From Adiantum capillus-veneris (taxonomy: Eukaryota > Streptophyta > Polypodiopsida > Polypodiales > Pteridaceae): a stretch of DNA of 64,000 bases. Below are positions 54,173-64,000 of the stretch, piece by piece (positions within the stretch are counted from its first letter, which is position 1; every line of letters starts with the position of its first letter). The notes beneath the pieces are model-generated. The model was not told the origin of the DNA, ran no database searches, and was given only the letters and a program-made list of their open reading frames with translations. Location: the NCBI GenBank assembly GCA_014529385.2, contig CM043963.1:65063469-65127468 (forward strand). The letters run 5' to 3'. A program made the translations under genes and the position numbers.

Positions 54173-55577
54173 ACACTACAAATGATTTTCTGGAATGTGA
54201 AGGGCATAAGAATGAAAGCGAAGCAGGAAAAGCTTTGGCAATGCATGAGGAGGAGAAAATATATTTATATGTTAGTGTATACAGGAACACCACCTTGATG
54301 CCTCATTTTCACGAAAACAAATGCTTGGGGATTGCGTTCTTTTACGACACTACTCTTGATGGTTTCAGTGGAGTAATGACAGGAGTTCATTGGGATCTAA
54401 AGCCAAAAGTTGTTTTTTAGCACCCATCGAGGCGAGCTCTGGCAGTGTCTATTAAGGTTCAAAACAACTTTCTCACTATTGTTAACATATACGCCTCTAA
54501 TGATTCCAAAGGAAGGATGTTATGGAATAACCTCTCATAATTGCAAATAGAAGGGGAGACTTTAATATGGTGTGTTCCAGACAAGATAGGCAGGGGCCCT
54601 CAAGCATTCTTGTAGGGAGCAAGCGTAAAAAATGGATTTCCCTAGAGGATAAATGAGCTCTGGTTTTCACATCTGGAAGACGGCCCCCTGGAAGGATGAG
54701 GCAGGATTCACTTTCCACAGCCTTTATTCCTCCCAGTTTGCCTCCAGACTTGACAGGCTATACTTCTCTCACAGTGGCAAGTGGGTGCCTTCTTCATTGC
54801 TTATGCAAGTCGTAGTGAATGAGAGTCTCAGATTATTTTCCTCTCCTAAGAACCTTGGTATTCTCTTCAAAGAATTGTTGCAGCCATAGGGTGCCAAGAA
54901 ATTACTTATCACCTACCCTACTCTATTAAAAAATGCTCACTTTAAGGCTTTGGTGTCTTGGGCTGCGGAAGAGCTGAGCCAGGACATCATCAAGGAAAGG
55001 TCTGACTCATGGAAAAGATATAGTAAAAAAATCCAAACAACAATCAAGAGAGTTGGACCTAAGCTCAAAAAGGCTAATAACCATACAATTTCAACCTACA
55101 AATCCAAATTTGAAGAGCTAGGCCAAAAGAAAACACAGGGCAAGGCTTATGACGAAGACCACATGAAATGGTTGAAGATCAAGCAAACCTTGCATAAAAA
55201 GGAATTAGAGGCTATTAATCTCCTTAGGCTTTAGGCAGGCTTTAGGCGAAGGAGAGGTGCATTAAGACTAAGGAGGCCAACAAAAACACACTACATAGAA
55301 CAATCAAGCTAAGAAAGCGGCAAGCTACCATCTCCTCCTTGATTGACAATCAAGGAGTGCAAAATTTCTACAACCTTGATAAGATGGGCAAAGTGATACT
55401 TGATCATCTTAGCCAAATCATTGGAAAGGAGGATTCTCCCTCACCCATAATCAGTGAATCTATGGCCAAGATTTTCACAGCCACCCCCACATTAGTCGAC
55501 TCAGATGATTACATATATACACAAGAAGTTTTGAACAAATTCTCACAATATTTCCTACATTGTGACTAATTACCTCA
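54173..55577 (+). pseudogene. LINE ORF2: endonuclease and linker, truncated before RT
   Basis: IFWNVKGIRMKAKQEKLWQC near 54189 matches the start of the APE-type endonuclease. GFTFHSLYSSQFASRLDRLY near 54698-54760 matches its end (TF...SRLDR). The region 54950-55569 is open in pieces (SWAAEELSQDIIKERSDSWK; QATISSLIDNQG; LDHLSQIIGKEDSPSP) and resembles the linker before RT. No RT motif follows: the sequence ends at 55577, where a GC-rich hairpin begins. Frame breaks are common. Confidence 0.78.
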
Positions 55578-55715
55578 ACATCATGAGCTTCTGTGAGGGA
55601 GGCGCCGCATACCTAGCTAGGTGCGATTGGGGGTAGGGGACCGCCGGCCCGGCCACCTAACCCCAATCGTACCTAGCTATGTATGCGGCGCCTCCCTCAC
55701 AGAAGCTCATGATGT
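55578..55715. repeat. GC-rich near-perfect hairpin (about 65-bp arms)
   Basis: 55578 to about 55642 and about 55651 to 55715 are reverse complements with only a few differences; both arms contain GAGCTTCTGTGAGGGAGGCG and then CCGCAT. The centre is CCGCCGGCCCGGCC. It is much more GC-rich than its surroundings and sits exactly where the LINE breaks off. No target duplication was found. Confidence 0.93.
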
Positions 55716-55829
55716 CATGCATTGTATGAAAAACACTGAAAAAGACTCCGTTTTCCTACATGAGAATATTTCTAATTCTTCTTGTGATATGGTCTACATT
55801 GAAATATCGGCACTACCTTTCAATCTGGT

Positions 55830-55831
<2 letters not shown>

Positions 55832-55880
<49 letters not shown>
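55832..55880. repeat. (GA)n microsatellite
   Basis: A pure GA run; Arg-Glu readings across it are artefacts. Confidence 0.95.
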
Positions 55881-55882
<2 letters not shown>

Positions 55883-55929
55883 TAGGTGAAAGAGGGGAAA
55901 AACTAAAACATATCTTTAAAAATGTCAAG

Positions 55930-58900
55930 GATACTCCATTGTACACGAACTAAAACTCACCCTCCTTTATTGTTGCACCTTGACATATAAAACATGCACT
56001 AAATAGGAACATTAGAACATATAAAACCTTGAGAGAATCATATAAATAGAATTACCTTGAAAGGACCCTTAGTCTTTGTCATCTTTGCCCCGATTGGAGG
56101 TGATGCTAAGGTTGCATACATATAAAGTGATACTACGTAAACCACTAGGTATATGTGAAGCACTGTAGCCATCCTTGCTACCATTAGTGACTTTAAGCTC
56201 ATCGGGAAAGCTACCTTGGAGCCAAGAATCTCTTGTTGAACTCTTAGCTATTGCCACTTGACAGCTTAGAACTTCTTTCCTTGAAAGCACATGTAAAGGG
56301 TAAGCTTGGCCACACACAATCTATACTACACCTATAGACACATCCGATGATATAGATTAAACAATAGATCCTCTCAAGTTAGAATCGTATTGCCAACTAG
56401 ATAATTGAAACAATCATATCATCCCATGTGAAGAAGATAAAATTCTCAATACCCCAAAGAAACTAAGCGTACGAGATTTTTCCCAAATATGCCTTGCATA
56501 TACATAAGTGATATGCCAGACAAGCATAACTCAATCGCGAATGTGTGGTTGCAAGTCCATAGAGCTATGGAGACAAGAGATTGCCTCCCTTGAGGTTATC
56601 TTCCTTATAAAGTAAGCAATTATCAGCACAAAGTCATGTGAATGTGAGAACCAAGCTCCAAAAAGAATACGAAAGAGATGGTATCACATGAACAAGTTTC
56701 TTGAAAGTCAGGCCATGCCTATCTATTGCAAAAGAAATCATCATCTGTAACCTATGTAGAATACTAAGTACATACATGTGCAACTTAAAGAATGTCCATG
56801 ACACTAATGACAACTTAACCGATATGCAAAAGTTAATACAATGAGCAAAATAGGCCAAAGCGATCTTACCCTCTAGCAGATCAAAGAAAATTTCTTAACG
56901 TGACTACAGTGGAGATGGGATCTAATCTTGTTAAAATACTAGCACATAATTGCTATTGACACAAATTAATGCTACAAATGACAATAACAAGCAATGATGG
57001 GCATGCCATAATTCATAACCGGAGACTCCACTTGAAGTAAGACAAACTTGCCACATGCTGCTTAGGGCATGCACCTTGCGCATATAGACTATCTTAAGGA
57101 GAGCCTATCTTGACAGAGCACATTGCATCATAGAGAAAGCGCAAAAAAGCCTTTGATACTGAAATAAATACACCAATCAAGCACTACATGCATGCATGCA
57201 ACTCATAACAAATAGAATGATAAGCCCTTGGCTATAATGGCAGTCTCGATGGGTTTAATTAATACCCTTAAGTGCTCCACAATATCGATAACTAGCCTTG
57301 CTTTCCGTTATGGCCTTTAAAGCGCCTTGCTTTGCAAGTTATGAGTCTTTCCAAATCAACGGTGCATAACACATAAAAGGTGGTAAAAAATGTAAATTGT
57401 GCAACTTTGATGGCTGTCCTTTACCATTTTTTTCACAAGCTAGAAGAAAATGCTCTTATGAGAATGAATCTGGATGGAATTTGCAACCCTCGCACTATAG
57501 TTGCAAGTTGCAACTCCAATTTGGTATACCTTCTATATAGCCTTGCTCTTTATATGTGGTTGCTTAAATTCCCAAGTGGAGCCCTTGGGGGACGAGTTTC
57601 TCAGTAGTGTACCTAGCTCGTAGCCCTGGCTTGTGATGTGATGTACTATGAATATGGATCATAGCTATGGATTCCAATATACCTTGACAACCCCATCGTG
57701 TGTTTCATGCCGGTCGGATATTATAGGCAATTTGCTAACTTATTGTGTATATTGCTAGATATATCTTTGAATTGATCATGTTTAAGCCTTTAAAACCCCT
57801 CAAGATCGTATGCTTATAGCATATCTCAAGCTTTGGAAATGGTTATAAACATCTTGTACAAACAGCTTTGCTAATTTTGTCAAGTTGGGGTCGTCTTGCT
57901 ACAAAACAAACTCAAGATCAAATTAAAAATAAATAATCTTGATAATCTCAACCTTGTAGGCCAACTGCGGGTGTTACTGCCTTCAATGGAATTTGGTTTG
58001 ATTACTGTGGTCAAACATAAGCCCGTGGGTAGTAGTCTCTTGTTCCAAAATCCATACTCCATGCTTGTAAAAATCAAAAATTTAGAAAGAGAAAAGTAAA
58101 AAATGACGAAATAATTAACCTTGTTCAATCCTTTGCTTTTTTGGCATCATTGAAAGGTTTTCCAATCGTGCTCAAGTCCTAGCATAGACTTGCATGCCAA
58201 GCAATCAATCCCTCACCCGCGCTCATGAATTTCCCGCGTGGTTCTCTTTAGTTATCTCAAATTGAAGGGGGATCAATACGGGTTCAATTCCCTTGCTCCC
58301 CACCTGCAAGCCAGCAGCACATTTCTTGCCCCATGTCGATGCATTTTCATGCATGCCTAGCGAACATGGCCCCTAGGCCAAACTCGTGCATGATTTTGAG
58401 TGTGTAACAACCATGGCCATGGGTCAAGGCCTCTAGGTAGGCAGGATGCCCATTTTTAGGTGCCCAAATAACAAAAACCTTTTAAAAAATAGAAGCTTTG
58501 TCGATGGCAAACTGCAGTGACCAATAAGAGACACACACACACACACATAGTTCCAAAGTGTTAAAGGCCACTTAGCCTTTCATCATATGGTAAACATTAT
58601 GTATGATTAATTACCTATAAACCAGCAATCCTTGAGATTCCTCAAATGTAAAGTATTTTTATATTTGACAATAGCTTTTTTTTAAGAAGGGTGGTTATTT
58701 CATGGTGCAATAAGAATATATCAAAGGCTTACCAGTAAATAGGTGATACCATTTCTCTATTTATGCAACAAGGTAAAGTCTTCATATGGGCCTTCAAAAG
58801 GCCAAAAAGTGACTATTGAGGGGTCACGAGGGTTAAAAATCTATTTTAAAAAGGTTAGAACTCATAATGATCTCAGACATAAATGAGAGGGATACATTTA

Positions 58901-58984
58901 CAATATGAGACTACCAGTGTTTAGCGTTTGAACCATTCAACAAATCATATACTCACAATTGTAAGTTTGGCCAAAAAAAAATAT
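55930..58984. other. No recognisable gene
   Basis: About 3 kb of AT-rich sequence. A minus-strand 82-codon frame at 56069-56317 (MCGQAYPLHVLSRKEVLSCQ) and a plus-strand 75-codon frame at 57380-57607 have no recognised motif. A short (CA)n lies at about 58531-58548. Confidence 0.55.
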
Positions 58985-60181
58985 TTACAATATGAGATGA
59001 AAATTTCAAACTGACCCATTTTTGGCATGTACAAGGAGCATTGCCTTAACTTGTCTCAATCTTTTGGCCTTGACTAAAAAGAACTTATGTTTTTTTAATA
59101 TTCTTATTGGATGCAATTGAAAATCAAACTTCACTAAATGTCTTGATTTCAAGGTGATTAGGTCTCCACAATTTGGAAAAAAATAAACACTCCATCTAAA
59201 ATGCAATAGTAAAGGGTGTAGAAATGAAAAGCCTCTTGCAAATGGAAAATCAGAAGATTTTTATTCTATATAGAGGGGAGGCCTTGCCTATATGCAATGT
59301 GCCATGCTTTTGTGGAATTTAATTAATTTTAAAATGATAATAAAATATAAAAGAATCAAAAATTTAAAAAAATTATTATATTCAAACTTCAATTCATTTT
59401 TTTTCATCCCTCTCCAATAAAATTGAATGAAGCTTGTGGGAAAGATCATTTGAAAGGACTATTTTTGTCTTTTCAATTCTCTTCGAGACTTTTTAAGGCT
59501 CTTTTCAGTACACATGTCAAATAGCAAAATTTGAAATGCTTTCATCCATAGTGATACTAAGGCCTTTAGAGACCAAAAAGATTTTTAGTTCTACAACCAC
59601 ACCCTTTTTGGCCTCTAAAGGCCTTAGTTCACTTCTTGTTGTTTGACATGTGTCCTCAAAATAGCCTTAAAAAGTCTTAAAGAGAATTGAAAAGAAAGAA
59701 ACCATGTCTTTTCAAAGGATCTTTTCCAAAAGCTGCAATTTTTCAATTCTTTTTTGGAGAGTGATGCAACAAATGATTTGAAGTTTGAATATAATAATTA
59801 TTTAAAAACTTTTGATTCTTTCATGTACCATTAATCATTTCAAAATTAACTAAATTCAACAAAAACATGGCACATTGAATATAGGCAAGGCCACCCCTTT
59901 ATATAGAATAAAAGTTTTTTGATTTTTCAATTTTAAGAAGCTTTTCATTTTATATACCCTTCACTTTTTCATTTTAAATAAAGTGTTTATTTTTTCAAAT
60001 TTTGGAGACTTAATCACTTTGAAATCAAGACATTCGACGAAGGATTTTGATTTTAAATTGTATCTAACAAGGGAAAAAAAAAGTTATTTCTAGTGAAGGC
60101 AAAAAGAGTGAGACAAGTTAAGGCAATGTCGTTTGTACCTACCAAAAATGGGTTGATGTGAAATTTTCAAATCATATGTAA
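58985..60181. repeat. 1.2-kb foldback with about 600-bp inverted arms
   Basis: 58985-59580 and 59604-60181 are reverse complements over nearly their whole length, with about 23 bp between them. Matching blocks include AAGGCCTTTAGAGACCAAAAAG beside the loop (split here into AAGGCCTTTAGAG and ACCAAAAAG) and CATTGCCTTAACTTGTCTCA at the outer end. Similarity is high but imperfect, with substitutions and small indels. The arms are AT-rich and non-coding. It could be a foldback or long-TIR element or a hairpin-RNA locus. Confidence 0.92.
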
Positions 60182-61813
60182 GAGTGCTCAGGAATAGACC
60201 AAACTCTATGTGCCTTCTACTTGGTTGGGCATCTCATTATATTAAGCATATGAGGGAGTACAACCGACTACGCACTATCTTGGCATACAGGACATGGGTT
60301 CGCACCAAGACCTTCCGGCCACACACACCACACCTCCTCCCTTAGGGAGAAAAAGATAGACATTTTTTTATAATTTTGGGCTAAGAAAGGACTCGAGAAG
60401 AGGGATCAACTCCGACGCCTCATCCGGGGGAAGTGATCATACAACGACTGAGGGACTTGGGGACTCAACTTGGGGATTGGACATTGAATATCCCGACATA
60501 GGCAATGCATTAGGTTGTTATCCCAATGCAAGTGGCTTCGCGAGGAGGGGCTACATCATAACGACAAGGACACTATATTTTTGCTACCATACATCCTTCT
60601 TCAAAAGAGAATTGGTGTGGTGATTCTTGATACCAGGACAACTAGTTGCAATTTGAACAACTTCTAAAAACTTTTGTGAAAGAACCTAATAGATAAGCTC
60701 AACAATAACTGGTAAGCACTATAAAACAAAGAGGAAGACATTGTAATACTCGACTTAAATGGCACTGATCTGAGGGTGCATTGATTGTTCTTGGGAGACT
60801 AATCTGACTTGATGCATGTGGCCAAGCGAGGTTGGAATAAGGGCATTGATCTGACTAGGCCGCATTGATTTCTACTAGTATCCAACTATAGCTTCCAATA
60901 AAAAATGCAAACCTCCAATAAGCATTATTGAAGCTCCAAGATGCGTTTACTTTCTAGAGGCTGATTGTGCAAATTTTGTCTTGGTTGCCTTTGATGAGGA
61001 TGCACCCGTCAATGTCTTCTAAAGTGATCCGTAGATGCAATAAACTGCAGTATAGGCTAGCTGAGGTGCTTGCATCATTGAGAGGTCCCTAAGCCGATGC
61101 AGTACTGCAAGTTGGGGGAGACGGGTGCTTTAATCCAGGAGGGAGTTGGGCGAGGCCAAGCGGCAACGATGGCACCCTACGGCAGCTTGTTGGTTGTTCT
61201 GCTGCACGTAACAATGGTTCAGCTGGCGGCAGCAGTGTTGGGTCGTCGATCACGGCCAGGTGACAATGTATGGCGATAATTCGGGCACCATCAAACAACG
61301 AAAAAGAATGCAGGTGTCGGCAGCAGCAGCTGGGACTGCGGCAAAGAAGGGTGTGAGCACTAGTGGCCAAGGGCACCAAATGAGGCCTCTACGCGTATAG
61401 GATGGCAGCGGTAGGGCTCTGGTGATATTTCGGCCAGCTAGCCGACGTGGCCTTTGACTGGCCTTTCCAGCAGGGCGTCGAGCTCCACGTTGGCCATGCT
61501 TTACGGGCAGTTCAGTCAACACGCCGTGCGTCGCCGGCCACGTCATGCAAGCGTCAGTCCCTTTCCAATGGCTCAGGCCTTAGTGCCCACCGTCTGCAAT
61601 ATCTTGCAAAGCTTTTTGGGCCCGCCCTGGTCTCCACTTCGGCGCTGCAGGGCTGCTGGCCAATAGCCACGTCTTCCAAGTTTTTGTCTCTCCAAGGAAC
61701 CTTCAATGCCCCAAAGCCTAAGGTTAACAAAAATGTTTTAAGCTAATTAAGGGAAGAAACGAGCTCCAGCCACTACCCCTTGAAGTACACACACACCCAA
61801 ATGTTCACTCCCA

Positions 61814-61816
<3 letters not shown>
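60182..61816. other. No recognisable gene
   Basis: 60182-61080 is mixed non-coding DNA. 61090-61740 is GC-richer, with open frames on both strands (60-99 codons), but none has a recognisable motif or a clear coding pattern. It could be upstream sequence of the MULE relic. Confidence 0.5.
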
Positions 61817-61856
<40 letters not shown>

Positions 61857-61879
61857 TCACACACACACACACACACACA
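61817..61879. repeat. (CT)n and (CA)n microsatellites
   Basis: A CT run at about 61817-61851 and a CA run at about 61857-61879, separated by a few bases. Confidence 0.95.
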
Positions 61880-61942
61880 ATGCAAAATTCACAAATCCCC
61901 ATGTATGGTTCTTTTAATGCTAGCGTTTTACAATGAACACTT

Positions 61943-64000
61943 GTGCATGATGAGCGCTCAAAGTACAAGGTTATGCGACAGGCAATTCTCCCATGGTCAC
62001 GAGTTGATGACTTTGTGCACGGCGAAGGTAAAATTGATGGCTATGATACTGTGTTCAACAAGTACACTCACCATCGTCATCATCCGGATGAAAAAAAGAG
62101 GATAATCAATGATGCATGGATTGAAAAGATTGTGTGAGTGCCAAATGATTATCCCTAACCTCTTAATTTTTTCAATAATTAGGTGTTTTTGAGCATTGGT
62201 CTCACAATTCTAACTTGTAGGTTTCGGTGTACATATGGTCTGCACGACGAGCGACATGCTGCTACCCCTCATTCTAGCGATGCCCATGATGCATCATTAC
62301 CAAGTGAGGCTGGCACAAGCAAGAAAACTCGCGAACGACGCAATAAAAGCCTCTTCAAGAGAGGATGTCAGTGCCATTTCAATATTAGCCGCTTGCAGCG
62401 TGATCAAAGCATGGGGTTAATCTCATATGTTCATCCCTATCATATTCATATGATTTGATTTGTCATGGTGAGGGTTCTCAAATCTTGTTCTCTCCGTGGG
62501 TGTCCAAGGAAAAGAAATTATGGGTGTATAATCTACTCCGGCGAGGGTTCACTCCTCAACAGGTACTGGACAGACATATCAAAGCATTGCACAATCAACT
62601 CACAATGGATTCCGTCCGTTCTACCACGAGAGATGATTTTCTCTCCATATGTGACATTCTCAACATAGCACGAAAGATAGCGGTTGACACAATTCAACTG
62701 CATGAGGATAATGCCGAGAGCACGAGACGGTGGTATCTTGAGAATGAGGCTATGGTTTTCATCTACCAAGAGCAAGACCTCACAAATAGCAAGGATTTCA
62801 TTCTTGGCATTCAATCGGCATGGCAAAGGGAGATGTGAAAAATGTATGGTGATAACAACCTTATCGCGATGGATGCTAAATTCGAAACAAACAAATACCA
62901 GGTATATACTTCAATCCTCGACCTGCATGTCCTTTAATTGCTAGCATGATCAAATCTACACCTTTGTTGTTTATAGTTTCACTTGTATACTATCCTCGTG
63001 TTCGACGCCCATCACAATGGCGTGCCCATAGCTTGGGTATTGACTTCAAGTGCCACGTTGGAGGTGACTTGTTTATGGTTGTCACAATTTAGAGATTCTA
63101 TGCTTGATTACCATAAATGTTGGGAACCTTCTGTTTTCATGGTGGATGATGCAGAAACAGAAATTTTTGCAATTAGGTATTATGTCTCCTTTTATCATGT
63201 GCATATATACACGTTGCTCATTGTTCCTTGATTGCTCATTGTTCTCAATGTGAGTACAGGCATGTCTTCAATGTTCCTATCTACTTGTGCTTGTGGCATG
63301 TGCGGCGATGTTGGCTCAAGCATCTTGTTAGAAAGGTACGGGGTTGGCCAACTAGGGCTTCCATGTTTCATAGCCTTGGAGTGATCATGCACATGCGAGG
63401 GTCTTCAAGCACGTCTGAGGTGGAAACACGAGAACGCATTCAAGGCATGCTAGCTTCCTTCTTCCTTGAATACCATGAGGAGGAGGCCTTCGTTGAGTAC
63501 TTCAAAACATATTGGCTCTCAAAAGTTGGTATGTATGGTGGAAACACTTTCTTGGCTGAAACACTTTATTCTCCATTCTTGGCTTGATAATATATATCCT
63601 TTTGTTTAGAGACATGTGGGTGTGTGCAGCCAAGACACTCCCACATTCAGGACAAGACACAAATGGGGCCATCGAAGCCTACCATGGTGTGTTGAAGTCG
63701 AAATTTCTTGGGAGGTAGAGGAAGATGGCTAGCCATAGAGTTGATTGGCTACTACACAAATTAACCTCTGCGGCTCTTCCTTTATATTGGTACGTTCAAA
63801 TGATGAAAGATAAAGGTTTTGTTCGTAACAATGCCATTGAGAATCTTGTGGAAAATTCCTTTGAGACGGCAATCGAAATTCCCGATGAGCATGTATCTAT
63901 GATTGTTGGGGAGAATGGAAGGCATGCACTAGTGCAATGTGCATCAAACCCCAAGATTGTACACACTATATACAATCCCGAGAGCCTATGGGCATGTTGC
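61943..64000 (+). pseudogene. MULE-type transposase pseudogene with introns, partial
   Basis: Five exons read in order on the plus strand with GT-AG introns at about 62134-62219, 62902-62976, 63177-63259 and 63529-63611. Exon 1 (to 62133) includes LPWSRVDDFVHGEGKIDGYD. Exon 2 has a basic Cys/His segment (KSLFKRGCQCHFNISRLQ), perhaps a DNA-binding domain. The transposase D-D-E motifs follow: IAMDAKFETNKYQ (Asp at 62872), then YTILVFDAHHNGVPIAWVLT, SVFMVDDAETEIFAIR (Asp at 63145-63150), YLCLWHVRRCWLKHL, and DTNGAIEAYHGVLKSKFLG (Glu at 63674). A 1-nt frameshift near 62450, TGA at 62836 and TAG at 63716 break it. The start is uncertain (a stop lies in frame at 61934) and the end runs past the window. 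Confidence 0.82.

Noticed and set aside
60220-60310. GGGTTCGCACC and CTTGGTTGGG, possible tRNA or SINE boxes
   Set aside because: The boxes are about 75 bp apart, too far for a tRNA, and no arms can be paired.
61090-61750. GC-rich open frames as a host gene exon
   Set aside because: Frames are open on both strands, as expected from GC-rich DNA, with no recognisable domain or splice context.

Overview
The window looks like nuclear DNA from a land plant with a large, repeat-rich genome. The reasons are plant-type Ty3/gypsy elements (one with a chromodomain), Ty1/copia elements, a plant-type LINE with a DUF4283-like ORF1, a MULE transposase relic with short spliceosomal introns (about 75-90 bp), and many long (CT)n/(GA)n and (CA)n tracts. 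A fern or other non-flowering plant is a guess from this mix, not something the sequence proves. I see no intact ordinary host gene. Nearly every recognisable coding stretch is transposon-derived and broken.

Layout. 1-6430: Ty3/gypsy chromovirus, minus strand, with both LTRs (the left one cut by the window edge). 6590-7830: LINE reverse-transcriptase relic. 8761-9424: foldback flanking CT arrays. 11942-12007: tRNA-Asp-like relic. About 13500-27101: a minus-strand copia element (copia-1) split by a structurally complete LTR element at 14978-26534. That insert has 960-bp LTRs, a 5-bp target duplication, a tRNA-Asp-type primer site and a polypurine tract, but carries only gag and protease plus a tail of Trp-x-Pro-Lys repeats. 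27102-about 32290: a second, related Ty3-like element that keeps the end of RT, RNase H and integrase but has lost gag, protease and most of RT. 34688-39023: a second minus-strand copia element (copia-2) with nearly all domains recognisable. 41536-42746: two unassigned degenerate ORFs. 45260-46640: a third Ty3 fossil with an internal deletion. 49947-50434: a 244-bp tandem duplication. 50960-51540: a PIF1-like helicase fragment. 52340-55577: a LINE truncated before its RT. 55578-55715: a GC-rich hairpin. 58985-60181: a 1.2-kb foldback with about 600-bp arms. 61943-64000: an intron-containing MULE transposase pseudogene cut by the window end.

The most interesting signal is in the 3-kb untranslated leader of the 14978-26534 element. 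It holds nine copies and one half copy of a 24-bp palindrome (core CATCCTACGCGTAGGATG) at spacings near 125 and 285-300 bp. Half of the same palindrome sits in each LTR. The neighbouring 27102 element has three copies of a different palindrome (ACATGGATCGCAATCCATGT type) in the same place, between primer site and coding region. Two related elements with unrelated palindromes in the same position suggest a functional leader element, for example RNA dimerisation or packaging, or binding of a dimeric protein. That interpretation is inference.
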